Assembly: GCF_900116235.1 (NCBI RefSeq) | Contig: NZ_FPAA01000015.1 | Coordinates: forward strand, 1-64,000 | From: Marininema halotolerans | GTDB taxonomy: Bacteria > Bacillota > Bacilli > Thermoactinomycetales > DSM-45169 | Length of the DNA: 64,000 nt | Reading direction: 5' to 3' | Shown: piece by piece, positions 43,228 to 52,628 of the stretch | How positions within the stretch are numbered: position 1 is the stretch's first letter | Layout of the letters: each line of letters begins with the position of its first letter | Translations under genes and position numbers: made by a program | The notes under the pieces: generated by a model | What the model was told of the DNA's origin: nothing | Databases searched by the model: none | Seen by the model: the letters and a program-made list of their open reading frames with translations, nothing else

Positions 43228-43267
43228 ATAAAAAACCAGCCTTTATCGGGCTGGTTTTTTATTTATT
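43223..43267. terminator. Perfect 19 bp bidirectional terminator after ddl
   Basis: AATAAATAAAAAACCAGCC with its exact complement and a seven-base loop lies between convergent genes. Confidence 0.92.
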
Positions 43268-43273
43268 GCTGTC

Positions 43274-43750
43274 TTATTTCCTTATAAAAAGTAAGACTCC
43301 TAAGGTGATCAATAACACGGGCCAATAGGTATTAAGTGTCTGGGCGACTTTCTCTAAACCAGGGATATCCCCCACGCCTGGCCAAGCGAAAATCCCCAGA
43401 AGGCAGAGAAGCGAACCTACCATGCCATAGGAACGATTCTTCTGTAATAGACCGCCAATAAGAAGATAGGATAAGCCAATAATGAGTGGGAAGATGCTCC
43501 AATGATCTGGCCAAGATTCTATCTGGGCAAGCCCCCAGGAATGGATCCCCAGTCCGATTAGTATGCCTGCTAAAATGGATAATCGGGGACGGGGAGGCTT
43601 TTGAATGGAAATGATAAACAAGATGAGCCCCGCTACAATTAAGAGAAACTCCCATTTGGAGACGGTTTGGGCGAGAGGCCATCCTAATTCTCGTAAAAGA
43701 AGTAAGATACCCGCCGCGATAATAAAGAGACCCATTATTTTTCTACGCAT
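43274..43750 (-). CDS. Small polytopic membrane protein
   Basis: A 158-residue protein with five or six membrane helices and almost no loops: MGLFIIAAGILLLLRELGW at the start, FLLIVAGLILFIIS, a Trp-rich WPDHWSIFPLIIGL, and WPVLLITLGVLLFIRK at the end. The pattern, with W-P at helix ends and G-x-x-L-L-x-x repeats, is seen in LiaF-like and DUF5668-type proteins that sense envelope stress, but the cytoplasmic LiaF domain is absent. Its start overlaps the end of the EamA gene by 16 bases, so the two are co-translated. Confidence 0.75.
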   Translation of the reverse strand: MRRKIMGLFIIAAGILLLLRELGWPLAQTVSKWEFLLIVAGLILFIISIQKPPRPRLSILAGILIGLGIHSWGLAQIESWPDHWSIFPLIIGLSYLLIGGLLQKNRSYGMVGSLLCLLGIFAWPGVGDIPGLEKVAQTLNTYWPVLLITLGVLLFIRK

Positions 43751-44667
43751 GTCGTGCCTTCTTTCTGAATCAGTTTGGGTGAGGGTGGACGGTTTCCTGT
43801 TTCAGCAAGAACCATCCCACTGAGGATACAAAGGCATCCGATTACGGTCGTCAGGCTCATGGGGGTATCTAACCACATCCAATCCGTCCAGGCAGCAAAT
43901 ACAGGCTCCATTGCGAAGATTAGCGCCACACGGGTAGGGTGCGTATGTCGTTGGAAATGTGCTTGCCCCACATAAGCAAGGACCGTCGCAAACAATACGG
44001 TAACAATCAATGCGATAAGGACCTCTGGCAGAAACAAAATCGTGCCGGACACATCGACAACCGGTGATTCAAAAATTAACGATGAACAAGTGCTGAAGAG
44101 AGCCACCACCCCGATTTGAATGGTAGCAATGGGAAGGGCATCGGCCCATTGTGCATATTTTCCTGTATAAACAATTTGTAATCCAAAACCAATTGCACAA
44201 AGAAATGCAAGCGTATCGCCGATATTGAGATGAGAAAAATCAGCAAAGGCTAAGAGCCATAAACCACATAATGCAAACCCTACACCGATAATCGCATATC
44301 GGTTCGGTTTTGTGCCCAAAATCCAAAAGCTGAATAGTGGCACAAGTGCAACGGATACCCCCGTAAGAAATCCTGATTTCCCTGAAGTCGTATATAAGAG
44401 GCTAAAGGTTTGTAGTGCGTATCCAAGAAAAAGCCAAGCGCCTAAAAAGCTGCCAGCCAATAAATAACGTGGTTGACGGAGAGTCCCTATTTTTCCGCGA
44501 AAAGCGAGTAAAGTCCCCATTAAAATCGTCGCTAGGCCAAACCGGATCGCTAAAAAAGAAAAAGGAGGGAGCGACTGAATCGCGGTTTGCACAAGGATAA
44601 AGGTAGCTCCCCAGATGAAGGCGATGCTGAGAAGAGCAAGCTCAGCGATTCCCGGTTTTTTGGTCAA
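43735..44667 (-). CDS. EamA/DMT-family transporter
   Basis: A 310-residue drug/metabolite exporter with ten membrane helices in two EamA halves (about 8-135 and 148-285). Typical marks are FIWGATFILVQTAIQSLPPF, ALQTFSLLYTTSGKSGFLTG and, in the second half, MEPVFAAWTDWMWLDTPMSL. The start is TTG 44667, ten bases after GGAG. The substrate is unknown, possibly an amino acid or nucleoside. Confidence 0.88.
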   Translation of the reverse strand: MTKKPGIAELALLSIAFIWGATFILVQTAIQSLPPFSFLAIRFGLATILMGTLLAFRGKIGTLRQPRYLLAGSFLGAWLFLGYALQTFSLLYTTSGKSGFLTGVSVALVPLFSFWILGTKPNRYAIIGVGFALCGLWLLAFADFSHLNIGDTLAFLCAIGFGLQIVYTGKYAQWADALPIATIQIGVVALFSTCSSLIFESPVVDVSGTILFLPEVLIALIVTVLFATVLAYVGQAHFQRHTHPTRVALIFAMEPVFAAWTDWMWLDTPMSLTTVIGCLCILSGMVLAETGNRPPSPKLIQKEGTTCVEK

Positions 44668-45093
44668 ATCCTATTCGCTCCTTGTCATCGATCAGATTCA
44701 TCCATCATCGTACCATAAATTACTGTGAGGCATTATTGAAATGGGACCTTTTTAATTGGCAGGATCATCTTACCAGGCAGACTTCATTTCGTGGCAATCT
44801 TTCATTCATATTTGAAACCATCCTGCAAGTCACAAAACATGGTAGAAATGTGGTAGGATTAAAAGGATGCGAGAATAAAGATGCATGATCAAACGAGGAT
44901 TCTCTTTTTGATCCATATAGATATGGATGGATGGGAATAGTGATCCATCTGTGATTTTCTGATATTCCGACGGATAGAGAAAGCAGATGGTTATACAACG
45001 ATCATGCGTGTTTAGCATCTGTAGCGATTTAGAAAGGCGAAGCTGTATTGAGCGGCGGGTGGAAAGAAAATAGGGATAGGCGGGTTGTGATCG
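44668..45093. other. 426-base intergenic region
   Basis: It separates the minus-strand transporter from the plus-strand sensor kinase and should hold both promoters. I see no clear -35/-10 pair, hairpin or convincing gene. A short open frame at 44682-44888 has no family resemblance. Confidence 0.4.
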
Positions 45094-46938
45094 ATGAATA
45101 GAGAGAACTGGTTGGAGCGGATGTGCCGGTGGTCAGTGGTTTTTACGGCGTGGTTTTTAACATCCTATTCGCTCTTTCACCCCTGGGGAAAGAGCGAGTG
45201 GACGCTTTTGCACCTATTTGCCTTAGCGATACTCGTTTTGGTCATCGAATGCTTCCCTGTCCCTGGGCATGATGGGCGAATCACCGTACACTTTCCCGTC
45301 TTATTCACATTGGCAACCATGTTTTCTGCAGGGGTTGCGGGGTTAGTTACCATCGTGATCGTGATGGGGGTCACTATGGTGCGAGGCCATTCGCTATCTC
45401 GGGCAGCCTTTCGGACAGGGTATACAATTTTTGGCCTATTTATGGTTCAGATTTATTTAGCGACGTTTGCTCAGCCAACATGGATGGAAAATGGTGTTTG
45501 GCTACCTGCACTGATCCTTCTGGGGTGTGTGGTTGTTTATGAAGTGACAAGCAAGGGGATTCGTGATGGTTTAGAAGCATTGCGTGCCCGTCCCCGGGTT
45601 CGCCGTTTATGGGTGAAAAATAAGGCGCTAGAAACGGGAGTTGCCCTTCTTTCTTGGGCGTATATTTGTACATATTATGGGATGTTACATGATGGTCGAG
45701 AGACGGATCCCTTAGCGTTTATTTTTTTCTTTTCTCCCTTAGCGGCTTTCTCCATCTTGACGCATGTGATTGCCAAACTGATTCGAAAAAAGAAAAAATT
45801 GGAGTTTTTGTTTCTTGTTACACGCGAGTTAAACAGGAGCATGGATTTGACAAAGGTGATGAAACAAACCATTCTACCGTTGTCCAAGGTGGTTCGCTAC
45901 AACTTTGGAGCCGTCTATTTATTACAAAATGATCGATTAAAGCCCTTTGTCACGGCAGGTGAGTTTCCAGAGGCGTTGCGCAGGCGCACCTATCCATTAA
46001 ATACGGGAATTTCAGGCTGGACTGCTTCTCATGCCAGGCCCGCTCTTGTTCACCAGGCACGGCTGGATCCTCGATGTCAGCAGGACCGTGAAGACTTTGA
46101 GGATGTTCGCTCACTCTTATCGGTCCCCTTAGAAATGGATGGCGAAGTTCTGGGTGTGATCACCCTGGGTCGTACCGAGGGTGATGGTTTTGAAGAAGCG
46201 GACCGTTCCTTTCTCCAAGTGTTGTCCTGTCAATCGGTAGTTGCGATACGCAATATTCGGCTCTCGGAAGAGCGAGAGCGCCGTTCTGTTGCTGAAGAAC
46301 GAAATCGACTTGCGCGAGAAATTCATGATGGGATCGCTCAATCCTTTGCAGGCGTCCTGATGAAAATTGAGTCTTCCATTCGAGCCTTTGATACCCATCC
46401 GGACAAGGTGAGGGTGTGGTTAGAGGAGAGTCAGGAGAAGTTGCGAGAAGGATTGAAAGAAGTGCGTTACTCGATTACCGCCCTACGTCCTTCGCCAGCA
46501 CAAAAAATAGGCCTAGCCCCTGCTTTAAACCGTCGCTTAGAAGCCTTTTGTAATGAAACAGGTAGCGACGGGACTTTTACGACAGAGGGTCAAAAAGTTC
46601 CCCTGAAAAGCGATGCGGAAGAAACCATTTACATGGTTTGTCATGAAGCCCTTTCCAATGCGGCAAAACATGCCTCAGCGGATGAGGTAAAGGTAACCCT
46701 TGTATATGATCATGATGAAGTAAGATTGGTGGTTCAGGACAATGGTGTCGGCTTTTCCCTCGCCAAAGCCGTCTATAAAGCGGAGGCACAAAAACGGTAT
46801 GGAATTGTTGGGATGAATGAACGAGCACAATCACTCAATGCTTCCCTGCAATTTGATAGCGAAGAGGGAAACGGGACGACGGTGACCTTAACCATTCCGA
46901 TTGGAGAAGAGGAGGAAGTAGCCGTTCATGCCTATTAA
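45094..46938 (+). CDS. NarL-type sensor histidine kinase with GAF domain
   Basis: A 614-residue membrane sensor. The first 240 residues hold about seven membrane helices, including an ECFPVPGHDGRITVHFPVLF stretch typical of a metal-dependent or diguanylate-type membrane sensor module. A GAF domain follows (about 250-395). Then comes the HisKA_3 box ERNRLAREIHDGIAQSFAGV with phosphoacceptor His411, and the HATPase with EALSNAAKHA (N box) and VQDNGVGF (G box). The signal is unknown. The stop overlaps the regulator start by 11 bases, so the two form one operon. Confidence 0.92.
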   Translation: MNRENWLERMCRWSVVFTAWFLTSYSLFHPWGKSEWTLLHLFALAILVLVIECFPVPGHDGRITVHFPVLFTLATMFSAGVAGLVTIVIVMGVTMVRGHSLSRAAFRTGYTIFGLFMVQIYLATFAQPTWMENGVWLPALILLGCVVVYEVTSKGIRDGLEALRARPRVRRLWVKNKALETGVALLSWAYICTYYGMLHDGRETDPLAFIFFFSPLAAFSILTHVIAKLIRKKKKLEFLFLVTRELNRSMDLTKVMKQTILPLSKVVRYNFGAVYLLQNDRLKPFVTAGEFPEALRRRTYPLNTGISGWTASHARPALVHQARLDPRCQQDREDFEDVRSLLSVPLEMDGEVLGVITLGRTEGDGFEEADRSFLQVLSCQSVVAIRNIRLSEERERRSVAEERNRLAREIHDGIAQSFAGVLMKIESSIRAFDTHPDKVRVWLEESQEKLREGLKEVRYSITALRPSPAQKIGLAPALNRRLEAFCNETGSDGTFTTEGQKVPLKSDAEETIYMVCHEALSNAAKHASADEVKVTLVYDHDEVRLVVQDNGVGFSLAKAVYKAEAQKRYGIVGMNERAQSLNASLQFDSEEGNGTTVTLTIPIGEEEEVAVHAY

Positions 46939-47581
46939 TGTTTTATTAGTGGATGATCATGCTGTATTACGAGATGGATTGTCCAATATTATCAGCTTAG
47001 AATCGGACATGGAAGTATTGGGGCAGGCAAACAATGGGGAAGAGGCATTGGAAATGATCGAGCTACTCTCACCCGATGTCGTCCTGATGGATATCAATAT
47101 GCCTGGAATGAGCGGCGTCGAGGCAATTCGCCAAATTAGGGAACGACAACTAAAGGTCGCAGTGCTCATATTGACCATGTTTGATCGTGACGAATACCTC
47201 TATGAATCCATTCGTGCGGGAGCAATGGGATACCTACTAAAAGATGCACCTTCTGCGGACGTTGTGGGTGCGATCCGTTCGGCCTACCGCGGAGAGTCCG
47301 CTCTTCATCCGGTTATGGCACGGAAACTTCTCGATAATATCAGTGGGGAGAAAAAGACGGACCGGGGTACAGGGGAAGATGCCCTAACACCTAGAGAACT
47401 GGATGTCTTAGGTTTTATGGTGAAAGGGTTATCCAATAAAGAAATTGCGAAACAACTCTACATCAGTGATAAAACCGTGAAGATCCATGTGAGTAGTATC
47501 CTGAAGAAACTTCATGTGAAGAGCCGATCACAGGTAATTATCTATGCGATTCAACATGAGTTGGTCAAGCTAGACTCATAA
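46928..47581 (+). CDS. NarL/LuxR-type response regulator
   Basis: A 217-residue regulator with receiver domain (VDDHAVLRDGL, phosphoacceptor Asp55 in LMDINMPG, then LTMFDRDEYL and LLKDA) and C-terminal LuxR helix-turn-helix (LTPRELDVLGFMVKGLSNKE, then YISDKTVKIHVSSILKKL). It is cognate to the overlapping kinase. The HTH is a distant relative of GerE. The gene after the terminator encodes a sortase substrate and is a plausible target. Confidence 0.95.
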   Translation: MPINVLLVDDHAVLRDGLSNIISLESDMEVLGQANNGEEALEMIELLSPDVVLMDINMPGMSGVEAIRQIRERQLKVAVLILTMFDRDEYLYESIRAGAMGYLLKDAPSADVVGAIRSAYRGESALHPVMARKLLDNISGEKKTDRGTGEDALTPRELDVLGFMVKGLSNKEIAKQLYISDKTVKIHVSSILKKLHVKSRSQVIIYAIQHELVKLDS

Positions 47582-47594
47582 CATGCGGAAATGG

Positions 47595-47636
47595 AAATGG
47601 CCCCTTTTGCTCAGCCAAAAGAATGGGCCATTTTTT
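47595..47636 (+). terminator. Long terminator after the two-component operon
   Basis: AAATGGCCC pairs with GGGCCATTT and encloses a second stem (CTTTTG with CAAAAG). A T run follows. Confidence 0.85.
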
Positions 47637-47768
47637 GTTTTCTTACCAAATGAAAAAAACGTGAAGAAAAATCGAATAAATGGACACAAAATGAATCCGT
47701 CCTGCGAAGGATTAATATGAAGGGGTATTTTGGCTGGTACCCAATATTCGCGGAGGAGAGATTAACCG

Positions 47769-49613
47769 ATGAAAAAATGGTTCATGGTGTTTTTGGTTTG
47801 TATGATTGCCTTATCAGTATCCATGCCGGTTGCGTCTGCAACGCCTGACAAGCCGGAAATTGAAGCAAGCTTTAACCCAGATACCGGAATGATTACATCG
47901 ACGATTAAAAACTTAGAGAAGTCGAAAGGCGCATGGGAAACATGGATTTATAAGGAAGGCGAAAGTGCCACCAGTAAAGATATTTTTTACAAAATTGACA
48001 ACCTAGAGACGAAGAACTACTCCGTTGATGTTCGAAGCAGTTTGAAGAACCTCAAAGAAGGTACCTATAAATATCATGTGAAGTTTACCCGTGAAGATGG
48101 AGAGGCTTCTCATGCCTACGGTGACGTGAACGTAGGACCCAGCCCGCAAATTGAAACGCATCTCGATGTAAAGACCGGTAAATTAACAGCGAAGTTAACC
48201 AATATGAAATCTTCGAATGGTAACTTTGAAGTCTGGTTGTATAATGAGAAGAGCCCAACCTTTGATCATCAGTTCTTTTATAATGTCTCAGGCAATCGAG
48301 CATGGGCGCAAAATGAAGAGCATGTCGTTGATGTGAAAAGCGGATTGGACAAATTAAAAGCTAGCGACGGAAAAGAATTTACCTATCACGTTAAATTTAA
48401 TAACATCACTGATAACAAAACCGTTCACCAACGAGCCAAATTTAGCTTTGATCCAGAAGTCCCACAGCTTCCTACGCAATTGATGGTGTCTCCGACCCTT
48501 GTCAAAGGTGCCCATGATCAAGTAAAAGGCATCAATGTAGCGGCTGGGATTGAAGGGGCGAAGGACACGGATAAAGCGAAGGGAATTTGGACGTTTAAAG
48601 TGCTAGACGAGCAACATAAAGTGGTGGCGAAAAAGCGCCTGCTCGCTCATAAAGGAATTCATGCGGAACAGCTTTTGAAAGTGAAGAGACCAGGAACCTA
48701 TCAAGTCCAGGTTCATTTTCTTGGCAAGTTTAATGGGAAGCGATTGACGAAGCTATCAGGTTCCAACACGGTGACGATCCCTGATAGTGAGCAGTCAACC
48801 CCATCCATTGAAGCAGATCATAACTATGTAGAGATCGAAGATCAGGATATTGATTCATACTTACGGGTCGATGGGATGCTGAAGGATCTGCCCAAAGGGA
48901 AAGTGCGTGGAACTTGGACCTTTGAACTGGATGGACAAAAATTTGAAATGCGTGGACATAAAAAGGCGCATAAACTCTTTCCTTTATTTAACGGGGAATT
49001 TGGTTTGGAGCTTGGAAAAACCTATACATGCAAAATTTCCTTTGACGGAAAAGCAGGGCATAAAAAGGTATCCGTAACCAAGGACTACACCATTGACATT
49101 CCTGGCATTGAAGCCTCCTATACCTTCAAAGATGGCGAATTGAAGTTGGATGGGAAAATGATCAATGGAGAAACTGCTGAAGGATCCTGGGATTTTGGTA
49201 TCTGGGATAGTAGTGATAAGCAACGTGCAATGGGAAGTGTTGAGGATGTATCAGGCCTTAACCAATCCTATACCTTTAAAGATGTGAAGAATGATGATTA
49301 CACAGGGTTTATCGCCTTCACTGGTGAAATCGATGGTAAAGAGTTCGTTGTATGGACCGTGATCACCATCGATAAACAAAGTGGGGTCGTCAAGCCAGGT
49401 GACGGTGGTGATGATCATCAGGGCGGAATTAACAACCCCACCGATGGCAGAAAAGTGATCGACGATGCAAAGGGTGGGAAGCTCCCAAAAACCGCTTTGG
49501 ATGAGCAACCACAGTGGGCGTTCTATGGAATTCTCACCGCCGTCTTTGGTCTCATGTTACTGGCTGTCGTGTATCGTCGGAAATTAGTAACGGCTTTTCG
49601 TAAGGTAAGCTAA
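47769..49613 (+). CDS. Wall-anchored surface protein with LPKTA sorting signal
   Basis: A 614-residue secreted protein. It has a signal peptide (residues 1-25, ending VASA), then several immunoglobulin-like beta modules of about 100 residues with recurring patterns such as YKYHVKFTREDGEA, FTYHVKFNNITDN and GTWTFELDGQ. A Gly/Asp/His linker comes before the C-terminal sorting signal: LPKTA at residues 572-576, a hydrophobic helix and RRKLVTAFRKVS. LPxTA rather than LPxTG is typical of class D/E-type sortases of spore formers. No sortase gene is in the window. The protein has no recognisable enzymatic motif. Adhesion or structural roles are possible. Confidence 0.85.
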   Translation: MKKWFMVFLVCMIALSVSMPVASATPDKPEIEASFNPDTGMITSTIKNLEKSKGAWETWIYKEGESATSKDIFYKIDNLETKNYSVDVRSSLKNLKEGTYKYHVKFTREDGEASHAYGDVNVGPSPQIETHLDVKTGKLTAKLTNMKSSNGNFEVWLYNEKSPTFDHQFFYNVSGNRAWAQNEEHVVDVKSGLDKLKASDGKEFTYHVKFNNITDNKTVHQRAKFSFDPEVPQLPTQLMVSPTLVKGAHDQVKGINVAAGIEGAKDTDKAKGIWTFKVLDEQHKVVAKKRLLAHKGIHAEQLLKVKRPGTYQVQVHFLGKFNGKRLTKLSGSNTVTIPDSEQSTPSIEADHNYVEIEDQDIDSYLRVDGMLKDLPKGKVRGTWTFELDGQKFEMRGHKKAHKLFPLFNGEFGLELGKTYTCKISFDGKAGHKKVSVTKDYTIDIPGIEASYTFKDGELKLDGKMINGETAEGSWDFGIWDSSDKQRAMGSVEDVSGLNQSYTFKDVKNDDYTGFIAFTGEIDGKEFVVWTVITIDKQSGVVKPGDGGDDHQGGINNPTDGRKVIDDAKGGKLPKTALDEQPQWAFYGILTAVFGLMLLAVVYRRKLVTAFRKVS

Positions 49614-49664
49614 CCCGTAAGATACCATGAGTATGTCCTTCGCAAGGACTTCCAACCTCAATAA

Positions 49665-49713
49665 AAGGTGACCTTCTCTTCGTTTGTAACGAGGGAAGGT
49701 CACCTTGTTTTTT
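49665..49713 (+). terminator. Terminator after the surface protein gene
   Basis: AAGGTGACCTTC pairs with GAAGGTCACCTT, with inner pairing of the loop, and ends in seven T residues. It also faces the convergent ABC genes. Confidence 0.88.
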
Positions 49714-49720
49714 TGACGCG

Positions 49721-50560
49721 TTAGTTTTCTAACTGTCGATGACGTAACAGCCGTTTTTCTAATGCGTTAACAATGATATACATCAGAGTTGCACATAGAG
49801 CAATGATCAGTAAGGAAAGCATCACCAGATTTAAATTAAAGACTTGGAATCCATAGATGATCAAGTAACCGAGTCCTTCCTTTGCCACAAGAAATTCCCC
49901 GACAATTACCCCTACCCATGCAAGCCCCACATTTACTTTAAGGGCAGCGATCATATCCGGTATACAGGCAGGGAAGATAATCGTCGTAAAGAGTTGGCGC
50001 CGGGAAGCACCAAAGGATCGAGCGAGTCGATGGTAATCGGGTGAAACATTTTGAAAAGCGGTATGGATAACCAAGGTGGTAATTATGATCGTGATTGCAA
50101 TCGCCATGGCGATGATGGAGCCATAGCCGGCTCCGATGGTGACGATAAACAGGGGACCTAAGGCCACCTTGGGCATGCTGTTTAACACCACCAGGTAGGG
50201 GTCAAGGACGCGGGAGAGAAAAGGTGAAGCCCAGATTAAACTGGCGAGGGCTACCCCGGAAGCGGTGCCAAGGATAAAACCACCAATGGTTTCAAAGGTG
50301 GTGATCCCAATGTCACGGAAGAGACCGCCAGTGGATGTCATTTGCCAAAATAAATCAACGATCTTGCTGGGACTACCAAAGAGGAAAGGATCGAGCCAGC
50401 CGCTACGCGTTGCCCATTCCCATCCACCGAGAATCAGGATGAGAAGCGCGATGCGAGAGATAATGACCCAGAAGTCACGTAGGCGTAGCTGGATCAAATA
50501 GTTGGCATGGATGGGAGATTGGGCCCCCCGAGCCAGCCAGCGACTCCATCGTGGGATCAT
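49721..50560 (-). CDS. ABC transporter permease (SsuC/TauC/ThiX type)
   Basis: A 279-residue inner-membrane permease with six helices and the EAA loop (YHRLARSFGASRRQLFTTII, then FPACIPDMIAALKV). The order of this gene behind the ATPase and substrate-binding genes and the sequence pattern place it with importers of sulfonates, taurine, nitrate or thiamine precursors. ATG 50560 follows AAGGAG; it overlaps the ATPase stop by four bases. The remaining operon genes give no direct clue to the substrate. Confidence 0.9.
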   Translation of the reverse strand: MIPRWSRWLARGAQSPIHANYLIQLRLRDFWVIISRIALLILILGGWEWATRSGWLDPFLFGSPSKIVDLFWQMTSTGGLFRDIGITTFETIGGFILGTASGVALASLIWASPFLSRVLDPYLVVLNSMPKVALGPLFIVTIGAGYGSIIAMAIAITIIITTLVIHTAFQNVSPDYHRLARSFGASRRQLFTTIIFPACIPDMIAALKVNVGLAWVGVIVGEFLVAKEGLGYLIIYGFQVFNLNLVMLSLLIIALCATLMYIIVNALEKRLLRHRQLEN

Positions 50561-51324
50561 GGGGTTTCGATCTCCTTCCATAATTCATTGAATAAGGAAC
50601 GAAAGGCAGGTTGACTACGGGCAGCGAGGGGAGAGGCCTTGCGAATTTCCCCAGGAACCTCGATGATCCGGCGAAGAACACCAGGGCGTCCTCCCATCAC
50701 CAAGATGGTATCAGATAAAGCAATTGCTTCTTCGAGGTCATGGGTAACAAGAAGTGCCGTCATTTTTCTTCCCTGAAGGACATTGACGAGTAATTCCTCT
50801 AAATGGAGTTTATTTTGATAATCCAAGGCAGAAAAGGGTTCGTCGAGTAACAGTAATTCCGGCTGAACGGCGAGGGTGCGTACAAGGGCGACCCGTTGAC
50901 GCATCCCGCCGGAAAGTTGGGAGGGATACTGATTCAGGGTATGAGAGAGCCCTAACTCCCCCAATAAGTAACGGGCGTGGGAGGCGGATTTTGTGTTGTT
51001 TTGCCCCCGAAAGGAAAGGCCTAGGGTAATATTTTCGCTCACCGTTCGCCAATCTAATAAGCAATCCTGTTGTAGCATGTAACTGATGCGCGGGGAAGGT
51101 CTCTTAATGGGTTCATCAAAGAGGCGCAACTCCCCGGATGTAGGAGAAATTAATCCAGCGACAAGGGAGAGGATGGTGCTTTTACCACAGCCGCTCGCAC
51201 CCACGAAGCTAACAAATGAGCCAGATGGAATGCGAAAAGAAATGGGTGCAAGTGCCGTCACCTGATCCTGTCGAGAGAGGTAGGTTTTACTCACATCGAT
51301 CGCTTCGAGGGCATTGGTTGCCAT
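50557..51324 (-). CDS. ABC transporter ATP-binding protein
   Basis: A 255-residue nucleotide-binding subunit. Walker A is GASGCGKST, the Q loop lies in MLQQDCLLDWRT, the signature is LSGGMRQR, Walker B is LLLLDEPFSALD, and the switch histidine is in VTHDLEEA. It belongs to the SsuB/TauB/NrtD group. ATG 51324 follows AAAGGAGG. It forms an operon with the permease and the binding protein. Confidence 0.94.
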   Translation of the reverse strand: MATNALEAIDVSKTYLSRQDQVTALAPISFRIPSGSFVSFVGASGCGKSTILSLVAGLISPTSGELRLFDEPIKRPSPRISYMLQQDCLLDWRTVSENITLGLSFRGQNNTKSASHARYLLGELGLSHTLNQYPSQLSGGMRQRVALVRTLAVQPELLLLDEPFSALDYQNKLHLEELLVNVLQGRKMTALLVTHDLEEAIALSDTILVMGGRPGVLRRIIEVPGEIRKASPLAARSQPAFRSLFNELWKEIETP

Positions 51325-51355
51325 CCTCTTTCCTCCTTTCAAAGGGGTGAGGCTT

Positions 51356-52366
51356 CTAGGGATGATCCTTCATGGCCTTTCGCGCCAGATCCATTTTGAT
51401 TACTTTTTCATAGGGAATGCGTTGTGGTAATTCATTGGCTTCTGCCATCACATCCAGCATGTGATTGTATTCTTCTTTATCGATAATGGGGTCCGTCGCC
51501 CATGATTTTTGGGATTGGTAGCGCTCAAGGACACGTGTGAGGATTTCATCATCCGTTTGTGGAAATCGCGGTTTGATTACCTTTGCAATTTCAGCAGGTG
51601 TATGGGAAGCGCACCATTGTTGGGCTTGATAGAGTGCGCGAATATAACGTTGATATCGATCAGGGTATTTTTTTAGTGCCCCCGAACGGGTGAGATAAAC
51701 CGTATACGGAAGGTTTCCGCTGTCTTTTCCAAAGGAGGCGACGACGGTTCCTTTCCCTTCCTTTTCTAATTGGGAGGCAAAGGGTTCAAAGAGTTGCACG
51801 TAATCCCCAGTGCCTGATGCAAAGGCAGCTGGTAAGTTTTTATAGTCGACGTTCTGGATGATGGTCACATCATTAAATGGGGTCACTCCGTTTTTCCGTT
51901 GGACATGTTCACTCACCATCTCGGGCATACCGCCTTTTCGTTGGCCGAGAAGTTTTTTTCCTTTCAGATCCGACCACTGAAAATGGGTACTTGGTTTTCG
52001 GGATACGAGAAAACTTCCATCGGTTTGGGTGAGTTGTGCAATGCCAACTACGGGGTCTTTGGCTCCCCCTGCCGTTACATAAACGCCGGTTTCAGCACCG
52101 ACAAGAACGATATCTGCATCGCCAGACAGGAGGGCAGCCATCGTTTTATCTCCGCCCATGCCATCCCGAAGGTTGACTTCAATGCCCTCCTGTTTGAAAA
52201 ACCCTTTCTCTATGGCAACATATTGGGGGGCATAAAACAGGGAGTGCGTGACCTCAACCACGGTAATTTTGTCAACTTGCTTCGCTGATTTCTCATTACA
52301 CGCGGTAGTAAACAACATGAGTGAAAACACCATCAGGATCATGACACTGATACGGGCCAGTTTCAT
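51356..52366 (-). CDS. ABC transporter substrate-binding lipoprotein (NMT1/THI5-like)
   Basis: A 336-residue lipoprotein with lipobox FTTAC (Cys23). The mature part matches the NMT1/SsuA-like periplasmic-binding fold: VEVTHSLFYAPQYVAIEKGF, then EGIEVNLRDGMGGDKTMAAL, and LLSGDADIVLVGAETGVYVT. These families bind pyrimidine precursors of thiamine, sulfonates or similar small molecules. There is no thiamine or SAM riboswitch in the 250 bases upstream that I can see, so the ligand is open. Confidence 0.9.
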   Translation of the reverse strand: MKLARISVMILMVFSLMLFTTACNEKSAKQVDKITVVEVTHSLFYAPQYVAIEKGFFKQEGIEVNLRDGMGGDKTMAALLSGDADIVLVGAETGVYVTAGGAKDPVVGIAQLTQTDGSFLVSRKPSTHFQWSDLKGKKLLGQRKGGMPEMVSEHVQRKNGVTPFNDVTIIQNVDYKNLPAAFASGTGDYVQLFEPFASQLEKEGKGTVVASFGKDSGNLPYTVYLTRSGALKKYPDRYQRYIRALYQAQQWCASHTPAEIAKVIKPRFPQTDDEILTRVLERYQSQKSWATDPIIDKEEYNHMLDVMAEANELPQRIPYEKVIKMDLARKAMKDHP

Positions 52367-52482
52367 CTGAATGAAGCTCCTTTCCCCCCATGAGGTTCCA
52401 AAAATAGGCTGTTGTGCTGATCTATCCTATGCCCCTGCTTCAAAATCTGTTCACAACCCATTTTTCATGGTGGAATAGCCTA

Positions 52483-52491
52483 TGCTATAAT
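52483..52491 (+). promoter_or_regulatory. Extended -10 promoter of the hem operon
   Basis: TGCTATAAT (TGn with a perfect -10) lies 138 bases before hemA. A TTTCAT sequence at 52463 is the best -35, 17 bases upstream. The leader contains a five-codon frame at 52595-52612 (MRIFG) with a GGAGG site. Confidence 0.55.
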
Positions 52492-52628
52492 GGGGTATGA
52501 ATACATGCGATCCATGATAGTCTCTTCAGAAGGGGCTATACACTTCCGATAGAAAAGCATGCGGGAGTAAAAAGGAGTGGAGGACCGAGAATTCATGAGG
52601 ATTTTCGGGTAGATTCGGGGTGGAGTCT

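Noticed and set aside
51356-52366. Naming the ABC importer as the thiamine-precursor (ThiXYZ) system
   Set aside because: The NMT1/THI5-like family also binds sulfonates and other ligands, and no TPP riboswitch is visible upstream.
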